From the NCBI RefSeq assembly GCF_005217615.1, contig NZ_SZNK01000001.1, forward strand, positions 6,102,727 through 6,166,726: a DNA stretch of 64,000 bases, read 5' to 3'. The notes beneath the pieces are model-generated. The model was not told the DNA's origin. It saw nothing but the letters and a program-made list of their open reading frames with translations, and did no database searches. Source of the DNA: Brevibacillus antibioticus. GTDB lineage: Bacteria > Bacillota > Bacilli > Brevibacillales > Brevibacillaceae. A program made the position numbers and the translations under genes. Shown one piece after another: positions 1 to 7,929 of this stretch (within the stretch, counting starts at the first letter, position 1; each line of letters opens with the position of its first letter).

Positions 1-929
1 AACCTTCCTACTAGATCAGAAAATAAGAATCTCGTTTGTTCTATATCTGTTTGTGTCGGGTAAACTTCCGGACTGTCATTCGTAGGCCATTTATCAAAGG
101 TAGGCCATAATGCAGCAATATCAAACCCATATAATGTTGACGTATAGATAAAGTCGTCGGTGCTAATTTGACTAGATTCATCGTCTTTTATGTTTTGTAG
201 CCCTGTTGCAAAAAGAGTATAAACATTCTCACTATGCTTCACGATCCACTGTTTTAGATAAGTCAGAAAGTTAGTTTTATCTGAATCACTAATTCCCCAA
301 TCTGTTTGTTTTGAAATGGCCTCTTTTAAAAGGCCTAGATGCATGGTTGCTGCTTGGACATATAAAGGAAGTGCATAGGCTGCATAGTCTTTTAGTGTAA
401 ATTGGGGTATGTCATGAACAAATTGGAGGTGAATCGTATTAACTGTGCTCCCTATAGTTGAGGTCTTCGGATCGGTTAAATTCTTTACTTCTGTAGCTAA
501 AGCATCTAGTTCATTTTTCCAACCTTGTAGCAGTGCCTGTAATTTGTTCAATGTGTCTGTTGTTAACGCTTGGTTAATTAAATCTTGAATCTGCTGCCGC
601 AAAATATCAAATAAATCAGGTTGTGAGGGGGGCCAAATTAAATCAATAATAGGAATAAAAAAGCCAATTACAGGCCCTACAAAAGGAACATAGGAAGAAG
701 CATAGCTTAATATCGTTGTGACTAAAGCACGATAATCGATATTATTGTCTGTTGCAATCTGAAGGTAATCTTGTGTAATTTGTCCATGGTAAACATCATT
801 CCAAACATCTTTTAATAATTGCTCCCAATCAAATCCGTCTGCCTTGTTAGCTAGATTGTTCAACTGTTGATAAGCAGATGTCGATAGTGTGTTATAAGGA
901 CCAGTTGATAAAAGATTTTTTTCCTGCAT
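1..929 (-). CDS. Cry-like three-domain pesticidal toxin, N-terminal part (runs off left edge)
   Basis: An open frame starts at ATG 929 behind an AGGGGG ribosome site and stays open for 309 codons to the window edge. The product begins without a signal peptide. Residues about 60-250 look like the helical pore-forming domain I of Cry delta-endotoxins: a hydrophobic helix pair (YVPFVGPVIGFFIPIIDLIW, 80-99), a long amphipathic helix (105-150), and the conserved central helix (ALPLYVQAATMHLGLLKEA, 186-204). The following GFDIAALWPTFD (268-279) and YPTQTDIEQTR (290-300) match the end of domain I and start of domain II. Family assignment is from motif recognition. The gene is markedly AT-rich compared with the kinase gene beside it, which suggests acquisition. 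Domains II and III lie outside the window, so completeness and toxicity cannot be judged. Confidence 0.8.
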   Translation of the reverse strand, partial: MQEKNLLSTGPYNTLSTSAYQQLNNLANKADGFDWEQLLKDVWNDVYHGQITQDYLQIATDNNIDYRALVTTILSYASSYVPFVGPVIGFFIPIIDLIWPPSQPDLFDILRQQIQDLINQALTTDTLNKLQALLQGWKNELDALATEVKNLTDPKTSTIGSTVNTIHLQFVHDIPQFTLKDYAAYALPLYVQAATMHLGLLKEAISKQTDWGISDSDKTNFLTYLKQWIVKHSENVYTLFATGLQNIKDDESSQISTDDFIYTSTLYGFDIAALWPTFDKWPTNDSPEVYPTQTDIEQTRFLFSDLVGR

Positions 930-1024
930 GGCATGATTCCCCCTTTTTGATAAATAAAAACTACGCTAATCAATTTCCTTATTTTAACATTTTCGGTGTA
1001 TGCCAGTACATCCGCTGGCTTTCA

Positions 1025-1053
1025 TTGGCAAAAAAAAGAACCTGTGACATACT
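1025..1053 (+). promoter_or_regulatory. candidate sigma-A promoter of the PfkB kinase gene
   Basis: TTGGCA (1025-1030) and CATACT (1048-1053) are separated by exactly 17 bases and lie 31 bases before the kinase start. It is the best sigma-A-like pair in the gap to the divergent toxin gene. Prediction only. Confidence 0.4.
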
Positions 1054-1084
1054 GGAGCTATCACGGTCATCGGGGGAAATCAAC

Positions 1085-2050
1085 ATGATAGATGTGGTTG
1101 CATTTGGCGAGTTATTGATTGATTTTACACCTGTACAGCAGAAGGAAAAGCCGGGCAGCATTGCATTTGAGCAAAATCCTGGAGGAGCGCCTGCCAATGT
1201 ACTTGGAGCCCTGTCTCGCTTTGGGAAACGGACTTCATTTATTGGTGCGGTGGGAAACGATGGGTTTGGGCGTTTTTTGCAACAGACCTTGATCCGACAG
1301 AATATTGGCACAGAAGGGCTCGTACTCACGGAGGAAGCGCCTACGACGTTGGCTTTTGTCCATCTCGATGAGACGGGCGATCGTTCTTTTCACTTTTACC
1401 GCAATCCGGGTGCAGACATGATGCTGCGGGAGCAAGAGGTGAGCGAGGCGCTGATTGCCCAGGCAGCTATTTTTCATTTCGGTACGTTGTCCTTGACGCA
1501 TGAGCCAGCCCGATCAGCAACCTGGAAAGCAGTCGAGTACGCGAAAAAGCATCAGCGGCTCCTTTCCTTTGACCCGAATATTCGAGAGTCCTTATGGGGG
1601 GATCTAGAGGAAGCGAAGGCTATGGCCCTCAAAGGAATGGTGCAGGCCGATATCGTCAAGCTGTCCGAGGAAGAGCTGGCTTTTCTCATGGGGAGCGAGG
1701 ATGTCGTGGAAGCGACAGCGTGGATGCTTGCGCAATATGATCTGCAAGCTGTTTTTGTCACGTTGGGGGAAAAGGGATGCTTGTACCGCACACGAAATCA
1801 TTTCGGTACAGTCGGTGGATTTCAAGTAACCGCAATCGATACGACTGGAGCGGGAGACGCGTTTGTGGGCGCGCTGCTCTATCAGCTTCTTGAGGTGGGG
1901 GAAAGCATGCTGGATATCCCACAAGCAACGTTAGAGGACATCGTGCGCTTTGCTAATGCCGCAGGTGCACTCGCGACAACGAGATCAGGTGCCATTCCCG
2001 CCATGCCTACGCTGTCTGAGGTCAAAAGCTTCATGGAAGCAGCACGGTAG
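1085..2050 (+). CDS. PfkB-family carbohydrate kinase (fructokinase-like)
   Basis: 321-residue sugar kinase of the PfkB/ribokinase family, cytoplasmic, expected to phosphorylate a sugar such as fructose with ATP. The N-terminal GELLIDFTP and GGAPANV segments are the sugar-binding signature, and TTGAGDAFVGALL near residue 255 is the C-terminal PfkB signature with the catalytic Asp. The overall layout resembles bacterial fructokinase (ScrK). ATG 1085 is chosen because GGGG lies just upstream and the protein begins at the usual family start; a longer open frame back to 878 overlaps the divergent toxin gene and is not credible. The stop is 12 bases before the AEC transporter start, so the two probably share a transcript. 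The exact sugar is not determined by sequence. Confidence 0.85.
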   Translation: MIDVVAFGELLIDFTPVQQKEKPGSIAFEQNPGGAPANVLGALSRFGKRTSFIGAVGNDGFGRFLQQTLIRQNIGTEGLVLTEEAPTTLAFVHLDETGDRSFHFYRNPGADMMLREQEVSEALIAQAAIFHFGTLSLTHEPARSATWKAVEYAKKHQRLLSFDPNIRESLWGDLEEAKAMALKGMVQADIVKLSEEELAFLMGSEDVVEATAWMLAQYDLQAVFVTLGEKGCLYRTRNHFGTVGGFQVTAIDTTGAGDAFVGALLYQLLEVGESMLDIPQATLEDIVRFANAAGALATTRSGAIPAMPTLSEVKSFMEAAR

Positions 2051-2062
2051 GAGGGAAGCGTC

Positions 2063-2956
2063 ATGATTTTTGTGGAAGTGATCCTGCCTGTCCTGCTCAT
2101 TTTTCTTAGCGGCTATATTTTGCAGCGCATTTTCAAAATGGATTTGAAGCCGATCTCTTCCCTGGCGATTTACATCTTGTCGACGGCACTCGTTTTTCGG
2201 ACGTTTTACAAAACACAGCTCGACTTGCAATTATTTTATATCGTGGTGATTTCGCTGCTTTTGCTGGCTGCTCTCGTTGTGATCACGCAGTTGACGGCAC
2301 GTATGTTCAAATACGATAAGCAACAGGAGAGCGCACTGATGCTCGCGACGGCCTTCATGAACAGTGGCAACTACGGGACGCCGATTATTTTGTTTGCCTT
2401 TGGGGAGGCCGGCTTTACGTATGCGGTGCAAATCATGGTTTTTCACGCGATCATGATGGGCGTATTCGGCGTGTATTTTGCCTCTCGAGGCGGGAATGGG
2501 ATGGGGACGGCCATCAAGGCGATCTTCAAGCAGCCGTCTAATTACGCTGTGGTTCTCGCAATTTTGCTACAACAGCTGCAAATCGTCATCCCGCAAAGCT
2601 ACTACCAGGCGATTGATCTCGTTGCACAGGCGGCGATTCCAGTTGTGATGCTCATCTTGGGCATGCAGCTCGCCAATGTATCGACCAAAGCGCTAGAGTG
2701 GCAGGGACTCAGTGCTGCGAGCGTCATTCGACTCGTGGCGTCACCACTTTTGGCGTACCTCATTTGTCTGTTATTCCCGATTGATCCGCTTCTGCAAAAG
2801 GTATTGGTCGTTCTGGCAGCCATGCCTTCTGCCGCCACTACTGCGATCTATGCGATCCAATTCAACATGCGACCGCAATTCGTCTCCAGCAGCGTGTTGG
2901 TTACGACGGTGATTAGCATAGGTACATTAACGTTTTTGCTGAACATTTTGCACTAG
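2063..2956 (+). CDS. AEC-family (auxin efflux carrier type) transporter
   Basis: 297-residue integral membrane protein with about ten hydrophobic segments. It belongs to the auxin efflux carrier family (Mem_trans): the N-terminal VILPVLLIFLSGYIL helix, the MNSGNYGTPI motif in the middle of the first half, and the repeated fold in the second half with LILGMQL are typical. Bacterial members export organic acids or related anions, but the substrate is unknown here. A GGAGGGAAG ribosome site precedes ATG 2063, and the gene follows the kinase by 12 bases, so the two are likely co-transcribed and possibly functionally linked. Confidence 0.85.
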   Translation: MIFVEVILPVLLIFLSGYILQRIFKMDLKPISSLAIYILSTALVFRTFYKTQLDLQLFYIVVISLLLLAALVVITQLTARMFKYDKQQESALMLATAFMNSGNYGTPIILFAFGEAGFTYAVQIMVFHAIMMGVFGVYFASRGGNGMGTAIKAIFKQPSNYAVVLAILLQQLQIVIPQSYYQAIDLVAQAAIPVVMLILGMQLANVSTKALEWQGLSAASVIRLVASPLLAYLICLLFPIDPLLQKVLVVLAAMPSAATTAIYAIQFNMRPQFVSSSVLVTTVISIGTLTFLLNILH

Positions 2957-2985
2957 TTCTGACGTAGACAAGGGAGGAAGAAAAC

Positions 2986-3762
2986 ATGAACAAGACAGAA
3001 GTATTGCGGCTTTTTGACAAAGAGATGAGAGTGGAAATCACCTATCCGCCACTCCGGCGGGAGGAGACAGAACACCTGGTTCGCCACGTCTCTCCCACCC
3101 CGGATGATTCAGGAGTCGTCTTGTATTCCAGGTTGTCTGAAGAAAATGCAGAGGAAGTTATCAAGCAGGAACTCGAATATTTCTCAAGTCTACAGCAATC
3201 CTTTGAGTGGAAGCTGTTTGATTATGACCAACCAGCTAATTTGCTTGAGAGGCTGAAAGATCATGGTTTTACAGTTGATGAGGAGGAAGCGACGCTTGTG
3301 TTGGAGGTGGCGCAGGCAGAGGAGTTACGAAGCCTTGTCATTCCGCCAGAGATACGGCAAATCACTGACTCGGCGGGCATTGATGATATCATGCACTTGA
3401 AGGAACAGGTATGGGGCAGTGCGAATGAGGAGCTTGCTGCGAGATTAAAACGGGATTTGGCCGAAAATCCTGAGCATCTGCTCGTGTATGCAGCGTACAG
3501 TGGCGATCGAGCAGTGAGTGCTGCTTGGATGTACTTGCATGAGGATACGTCCTTTGGCAGTCTGTGGGGAGGCTCTACTCTGCCTGATTTCCGAAATAAA
3601 GGCTATTATACGGCCCTCGTAGCAGTGCGGGTACAAGCAGCACAGGAACGCGGGTATCCGCTACTGATGGTGGATGCGAGTCCGATGAGTCGACCGATTT
3701 TGGAGAAAAAAGGCTTTGAATTTCTCGCCTATTCTTATCCTTGCTTTTTTGAGTATAAATAA
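2986..3762 (+). CDS. GNAT-family N-acetyltransferase
   Basis: 258 residues. The C-terminal half (about 120-258) is a GNAT fold: SAAWMYLHEDTSFGSLWGGSTLPDFRNKGYYTALV contains strand 4 and the acetyl-CoA pyrophosphate loop (FRNKGYYTAL), followed by GYPLLMVDASPMSRPILEKKGFEFL. The N-terminal half is a variable region seen in other Bacillus GNATs of this length. Acceptor substrate unknown. ATG 2986 has a GGGAGGAAG ribosome site and starts 29 bases after the transporter stop, consistent with the end of a three-gene transcript closed by the terminator at 3777. Confidence 0.8.
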   Translation: MNKTEVLRLFDKEMRVEITYPPLRREETEHLVRHVSPTPDDSGVVLYSRLSEENAEEVIKQELEYFSSLQQSFEWKLFDYDQPANLLERLKDHGFTVDEEEATLVLEVAQAEELRSLVIPPEIRQITDSAGIDDIMHLKEQVWGSANEELAARLKRDLAENPEHLLVYAAYSGDRAVSAAWMYLHEDTSFGSLWGGSTLPDFRNKGYYTALVAVRVQAAQERGYPLLMVDASPMSRPILEKKGFEFLAYSYPCFFEYK

Positions 3763-3776
3763 TAGCGTGGAAAAGG

Positions 3777-3810
3777 AAGCTGCCCATTGCTTTGAGGGGC
3801 AGCTTTTCTT
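3777..3810 (+). terminator. rho-independent terminator after GNAT gene
   Basis: AAGCTGCCC (3777-3785) pairs with GGGCAGCTT (3797-3805) around an 11-base loop and is followed by TTCTTTT. Confidence 0.75.
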
Positions 3811-3844
3811 TTGTAGTTGCAGATAGTCGCCTGTGTAATTATTA

Positions 3845-3859
3845 TGAGAATAAGAATCA
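3845..3859. promoter_or_regulatory. Fur-box-like inverted repeat
   Basis: TGAGAAT-A-AGAATCA fits the 7-1-7 Fur box (TGATAAT-N-ATTATCA) at 11 of 14 arm positions. It lies 42 bases upstream of an AraC regulator of the PchR type, a family tied to siderophore control, which makes iron regulation plausible. Not proven. Confidence 0.45.
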
Positions 3860-3901
3860 TTTGCAAAAGCATCCTACATATGGTTAGGCAGGGAGAAGGT
3901 C

Positions 3902-4885
3902 ATGGAGCAAGCATCTGTACATTCCATATACGATAGCTATATCAATGCATTGCCCTCTACAAAAAGTGATCGCATTGTGTCCGAAGCGAATCGGTACACA
4001 CTGACGAATAAGGATGGCTACTTTCGGAGAGTGATTCCTCGACCGGGATTGGAGCTGGTCGAATCGAGCTATTCCCTTCAGGAAAACCGCGTCATGGATT
4101 TACAGTCGCAGGCAGCCATGGTTGAGCTTAGCTTTTGCTTGGAGGGGAGCGGGGAGTTCGTCGTCTCGGGAAGCCAGCACGAGTTTTTGCCTGGGAGCTG
4201 TTCCCTTCAATTGATGAACGACTTTCATGCGCATTTTATGTACCGGGCGGATGTTCCTCATCGATCTGTCGGGATCGGTATTTCCGTGGAGCAATTTAAT
4301 GAGTGGGTGGCGGAGAGCGATGTGGGAGCAGCATATTCATTTCAAGGGCTGCTTGGCAATCAAGCCTATCGTCTGTTTCGGATGCCGTTACAACCGAATA
4401 TGGCTCGGATGCTCCAGCAGTTGAACGATTTTTCATCCTCTCATCTGAAGCTGCGAAGATTGCATACGGAAGGCAAGATTCTTGAGATTGTGTCGTCGGC
4501 GCTGGATACGTTTTTGTTCGAGCGGGAAGAGAATCGACCGAGGAGACAGTTATCTCGGAGTGATCGGGAAAAGATTCACAGCGCCCGTGACATTCTACTC
4601 GAAAATATGGAGTCCCCGCCTTCTCTGATCGAACTGGCGCGTTTGGCGCAGCTCAATGAATACAAGCTGAAGATTGGCTTTAAAGAAGAGTTCGGGACAA
4701 GTGTATTTGCCTATTTGCGGGAAAGGCGTTTGGAAAAAGCGCTTGGATTGCTGCGGGAGGGCCATCTGAATGTCAGTGAGGTTGCACTCATCGTCGGATT
4801 CTCCAACTTCAGTCATTTCTCCGAGGCGTTTCGCAAGCAGTATGGACTCAATCCTTCCGAAGTGAAGCGGGGGAGGTTTTGCTAG
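3902..4885 (+). CDS. AraC-family regulator, PchR-like (iron/siderophore type)
   Basis: 327 residues with a C-terminal AraC double helix-turn-helix (about 228-325: MESPPSLIELARLAQLNEYKL then LNVSEVALIVGFSNFSHFSEAF and PSEVKRG). The N-terminal domain contains MVELSFCLEGSGEF, the segment typical of PchR-type regulators that sense ferric siderophore complexes. A Fur-box-like site lies upstream. No siderophore biosynthesis or uptake gene is adjacent, so the target is elsewhere or lost. ATG 3902 follows a GGGAGAAGG ribosome site at proper distance. The family call is firm; the iron role is inference. Confidence 0.75.
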   Translation: MEQASVHSIYDSYINALPSTKSDRIVSEANRYTLTNKDGYFRRVIPRPGLELVESSYSLQENRVMDLQSQAAMVELSFCLEGSGEFVVSGSQHEFLPGSCSLQLMNDFHAHFMYRADVPHRSVGIGISVEQFNEWVAESDVGAAYSFQGLLGNQAYRLFRMPLQPNMARMLQQLNDFSSSHLKLRRLHTEGKILEIVSSALDTFLFEREENRPRRQLSRSDREKIHSARDILLENMESPPSLIELARLAQLNEYKLKIGFKEEFGTSVFAYLRERRLEKALGLLREGHLNVSEVALIVGFSNFSHFSEAFRKQYGLNPSEVKRGRFC

Positions 4886-4950
4886 TTTTACAAGCCATCA
4901 GACCGTGTTATACGTCTTTCTCAGGTAGTTGGGAACTGACCCTACCAATC

Positions 4951-5002
4951 AAAACAGCGGTAGCCATGACCAGAAAATAAAGTCCTAGACTCCCGCTGTT
5001 TT
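4951..5002. terminator. possible bidirectional terminator between AraC gene and convergent hypothetical
   Basis: AAAACAGCGG (4951-4960) pairs with CCGCTGTTTT (4993-5002), giving A/T tracts on both sides; the 32-base loop is long for a terminator. It lies between two convergent genes. Confidence 0.5.
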
Positions 5003-5020
5003 ATTGAACTATCGAACCCG

Positions 5021-5503
5021 TTAGCGTAACGGCCTGGTTGAACTTAATAACTGATTCTGTTGGTCTAAACTTCTTAAGGCATCATCTACTACTTCATTTG
5101 AGAAATTTCTTACTATTATTTCATTCTCCATCAAAAATACATTACCAAGCATGTTTCGCTCGATGTAGTCCCACAGTCCATTTTTCGTACAAATGGAACA
5201 CCATCTCTTTTCGCCATTGCTAAATGTTACTGTAACCTCAATATGTTCTAATGATTCTTCACTGGGGTCATTTATTTCGTCATCAAATTTCCATGAAAGC
5301 ATTGTGGTTACATTACTTCCGGCAGGTAAGAAATGACTTTTTCTAAACCACCTTGCTCGGTGATTATCGCCTACGATTTTTATCTGTTGTTTTTCATCAT
5401 CTTCAACTAATACTTCATAATTCTTGCCTCGTGTCAAAGCATTTACATATGTCCCTACAAAATCACAAATTACAATTTTGTTTTTTACATTTTGATTGTT
5501 CAT
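5021..5503 (-). CDS. hypothetical protein
   Basis: 160-residue hydrophilic cytoplasmic protein without signal peptide or membrane segment. A strong GGAGGGTGGGAA ribosome site precedes ATG 5503, so it is a real gene. The middle region is beta-rich (VTVTFSNGEKRWCSICTKNGLWDYIE) and the end is helical (NEVVDDALRSLDQQNQL). The layout resembles small stand-alone proteins found in polymorphic-toxin immunity neighbourhoods, but I do not recognise a named family. It is AT-rich compared with flanking core genes. Function unknown. Confidence 0.6.
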   Translation of the reverse strand: MNNQNVKNKIVICDFVGTYVNALTRGKNYEVLVEDDEKQQIKIVGDNHRARWFRKSHFLPAGSNVTTMLSWKFDDEINDPSEESLEHIEVTVTFSNGEKRWCSICTKNGLWDYIERNMLGNVFLMENEIIVRNFSNEVVDDALRSLDQQNQLLSSTRPLR

Positions 5504-5655
5504 TTCCCACCCTCCTATATTGCATTTGAAATAAGCATATCAAAAACCAACAAATTACACGAAACTGCCCTTTCGTTGATAAAACGACAGCTATTTACGA
5601 AGGCTGCCGTTTTTCATGTGTATGAAGCTCTTGAACTCCGTTCGCGTAATGAGTC

Positions 5656-6492
5656 TCATCTAAATTCAAGCGTTAAACCCACTCCAACCTCCAATACATT
5701 CGCCACATCTGATAATGCAATTTTCGATTTCAAATCTGTACAATGACAAGCATGTAAATATTTCGGTTTGACAGTCTGAAAATATTCGACGGTTTTATTC
5801 ATCTGATATTCTCCAGGGTTTAGCAGATGAAATCCTCCGATTATATCGAGAATCCTATCGTCTCCACAAACTTTTTTGGCATACTCAATGGTATTGCAGA
5901 TTCCTGAGTGTGAACATGCAACAATGATGACAAGTCCGTTTTCAGCTTTATAAACCAGTGCAGAATCGTCCAACAGGTAGTCCTCTGAGATTTCGCCCTC
6001 TCTTGCAATTTGTCCAATAGCGTTATCCGCTTCAAAAGGCATAGTCCTTTCCATTTCACCTAGGAAGACCAACTTCTCCGTCAGCCACACCGGCTTTTTG
6101 GTGTATTCCAATTTAAAATGCCTAGTGATTTTCTCAGCAGTTAGCAAACTCCCTATTTCTTCACCATTCAAGAGTTTGCTGTAGAATACATCGGGATGAG
6201 CAATAATGGTTGGAAGTCTGAATTCTAATTGTTCAAGCTTCGCTTCAGAAAACATTCGAATGAGCGGATCTAATCCCCAGGTATGATCGTTATGTCCATG
6301 TGACAGCGCAACGTAATCAAGTTTTCTCAAATCAATTCTCATCTTTTCTGAATTGCGAATGAACGCATCTGAGTATCCTACGTCGAACAGTATCCTCTTA
6401 TCTTCCTCTTCGATTAAATAAGAAACAGCTGGCTCACCAATAAAGTAGCGGTCGATGTAAGTGTTATTATCCACCAGCACAGTTAATTTCAT
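5656..6492 (-). CDS. MBL-fold metallo-hydrolase
   Basis: 278-residue metallo-beta-lactamase-fold enzyme. The metal-binding motif SHGHNDHTWGL (HxHxDH) sits near residue 85; further ligands are in ACSHSGICN and GGFHLL, and the C-terminus has HACHCTD. The cysteine/histidine-rich C-terminal part and the CSHSGICN motif are typical of the subgroup annotated as dihydropterin-synthase-related MBL hydrolases in Bacilli and archaea. The substrate is unknown. ATG 6492 has a GAGGTTATC ribosome region. It is a single gene with no obvious operon partner and sits in an AT-richer segment. Confidence 0.8.
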   Translation of the reverse strand: MKLTVLVDNNTYIDRYFIGEPAVSYLIEEEDKRILFDVGYSDAFIRNSEKMRIDLRKLDYVALSHGHNDHTWGLDPLIRMFSEAKLEQLEFRLPTIIAHPDVFYSKLLNGEEIGSLLTAEKITRHFKLEYTKKPVWLTEKLVFLGEMERTMPFEADNAIGQIAREGEISEDYLLDDSALVYKAENGLVIIVACSHSGICNTIEYAKKVCGDDRILDIIGGFHLLNPGEYQMNKTVEYFQTVKPKYLHACHCTDLKSKIALSDVANVLEVGVGLTLEFR

Positions 6493-6662
6493 TGAGATAA
6501 CCTCCTCTTCATGTCGTAAGACCTACTGTCCCTCCACAAAACCAAACAATTATAGTATACAGAAATTTCTGCCGTCAAATGAAAGCACAATCAGCACAAC
6601 CTAGCGATTCATCGATCACGTATAGTAGAATGATACAAAAAAGGGGAAAGAAGGTGTAAGCG

Positions 6663-6938
6663 ATGTGTCGAAACATCAAAACCTTATTCAACTTCGACCC
6701 ACCCGCGACAGAAGATGAGATTCAAGCAGCAGCCCTGCAATTCGTACGAAAGCTCTCGGGCTTCAACACGCCTTCGAAGGTCAATGAAGAGGCTTTTCAC
6801 CGCGCGGTCCAAGAGGTTTCTGTTGTTGCGAAAAATCTCTTGGATTCGCTCGTGACGAATGCAGAGCCACGCAATCGAGAAGTCGAAATCGAGCGTGCTC
6901 GCGCGAGAAACGCCAAACGGTTTGGCATGACAGAGTAG
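6663..6938 (+). CDS. DUF2277 family protein
   Basis: 91 residues starting MCRNIKTLFNFDPPATEDEI, the hallmark of DUF2277, followed by LQFVRKLSGFNTPSKVNEEAF and an Arg-rich tail (EIERARARNAKRFG). The whole length matches this small cytoplasmic family of unknown function. GAAGGTG upstream of ATG 6663 serves as ribosome site. It stands alone and is followed by a terminator-like hairpin at 6972. Confidence 0.85.
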   Translation: MCRNIKTLFNFDPPATEDEIQAAALQFVRKLSGFNTPSKVNEEAFHRAVQEVSVVAKNLLDSLVTNAEPRNREVEIERARARNAKRFGMTE

Positions 6939-6971
6939 TGAGACGATAAAGACATGAAGTCTATTCTAGTG

Positions 6972-7003
6972 GCAGTCCATTCGGGCAACTGCCCATTTTT
7001 TTA
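6972..7003 (+). terminator. terminator-like hairpin after DUF2277 gene
   Basis: GGCAGT (6972-6977) pairs with ACTGCC (6989-6994), followed by a run of seven T. The stem is short. Confidence 0.55.
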
Positions 7004-7030
7004 TGTGAGAAATGAATACGGGGTGAGCCT

Positions 7031-7267
7031 ATGGAGCGGTTAAATGAGTTGAACGATTTGCTAAACAAATTGGAGGAGAGGCATATCTTTTATCGCTTAA
7101 GTAAAATAAGGAGCGAAAGCATCATGATCGAAGTAGCTGTCCCTGGTCAAAGATGGGAGATCGAGATCATGGAGGACGGTACGATGGAGATCGAAAAATT
7201 TATAAGTAACGGTGAAATGTACGATGAGAAGGAATTGGATGTACTGTTTCGAGACTTCTCCGATTAA
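7031..7267 (+). CDS. small hypothetical protein
   Basis: 78 residues, acidic, no signal or membrane segment. The order helix (LNELNDLLNKLEERHIFYRL), strands (IMIEVAVPGQRWEIEIMEDGTMEIEKFIS) and an acidic helix (EKELDVLFRDFSD) resembles small alpha-beta proteins often found beside secreted toxins as immunity proteins, but no toxin partner is adjacent and the assignment is only a hint. ATG 7031 is preceded by GGGGTGAG. Function unknown. Confidence 0.6.
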   Translation: MERLNELNDLLNKLEERHIFYRLSKIRSESIMIEVAVPGQRWEIEIMEDGTMEIEKFISNGEMYDEKELDVLFRDFSD

Positions 7268-7308
7268 TGTAATGGTACTCTTCTACCTTTAACCAGAAAA
7301 TTCAGCAT

Positions 7309-7338
7309 CTTATCATCGTCTTATCAGATGATTTATCA
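7309..7338. promoter_or_regulatory. candidate operator: TTATCA repeats, shared 12-mer CTTATCATCGTC
   Basis: TTATCA occurs at 7310, 7321 and 7333, that is at 11- and 12-base steps, the layout used by winged-helix (OmpR-type) regulators. The first copy is part of CTTATCATCGTC (7309-7320), which recurs exactly upstream of the penicillin-binding protein operon at 8689-8700. The FHA/winged-helix protein encoded between them is a candidate binder. Inference. Confidence 0.4.
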
Positions 7339-7403
7339 TTTCGCTACTATGTCTCTCTCCGGTGGATTGTATTATCGTAGAGTGCAAAGGGGAGAGGATC
7401 ATC

Positions 7404-7733
7404 ATGGAAAAGGTGAACGTCGCACAACATTTATCGCACTTGCAAGATTCCTGGGGCTCTCTGGTTGTCGGAGAGTTGAATGATACGTCTATTAAGCTAG
7501 AGAAGCTGCAAGGTGAGTATCCTTGGCAACAAAATGACCAGAAAGATGAACTGCTGTTTGTCATCAAAGGCAGACTGCTACTGATGTACCACGAGCGTAA
7601 TATATGGGTGGAAGCTGGAGAATTTATCGTTGTACCAAAGGGAGTTTCCTACAAGCTGTTTATCCCGAATGGCGACTGTCATCTACTGGCGATTGAACCG
7701 AAAAAATTTGCTGCTCTCAAGCGCTGCTCCTAA
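7404..7733 (+). CDS. cupin-domain protein
   Basis: 109-residue single-domain cupin. ELLFVIKGRLLLMYHERNIWVEAGEFIVVPKGVSYKL contains the turn-rich beta-barrel signature with the GEFIVVPKGV element of motif 2; the usual histidine-rich motif 1 is replaced by DQKDELLFVIKGR, so metal binding may be reduced. ATG 7404 is chosen because GGGGAGAGG precedes it; an open frame back to 7362 lacks a ribosome site. It is a single gene between terminators and an FHA regulator. Substrate unknown. Confidence 0.8.
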   Translation: MEKVNVAQHLSHLQDSWGSLVVGELNDTSIKLEKLQGEYPWQQNDQKDELLFVIKGRLLLMYHERNIWVEAGEFIVVPKGVSYKLFIPNGDCHLLAIEPKKFAALKRCS

Positions 7734-7865
7734 GACGATCAACATAGAAAATCGAGCGCTATTCGTTCGCGGATAGTGATGATATAGAGCTGTCAATCGA
7801 CCGGTCACTTTCGTTGGCTGGACAATTGGCGGCTTTTTTGCTATTAATATATGTTCAAAAAAGTG

Positions 7866-7895
7866 TTGACATATGCGTAATTTACTATGTAATAA
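7866..7895 (+). promoter_or_regulatory. candidate sigma-A promoter of FHA regulator gene
   Basis: A consensus TTGACA (7866-7871) is followed after 18 bases by TAATAA (7890-7895), about 35 bases before the regulator start. Good -35, weaker -10. Confidence 0.55.
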
Positions 7896-7929
7896 ATACT
7901 GATAGCTCCAACTCTTTTCGAGGTGATGA

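Noticed and set aside
878..1084. 69-codon N-terminal extension of the PfkB kinase
   Set aside because: It overlaps the divergent toxin gene, lacks a ribosome site and precedes the conserved family start at 1085.
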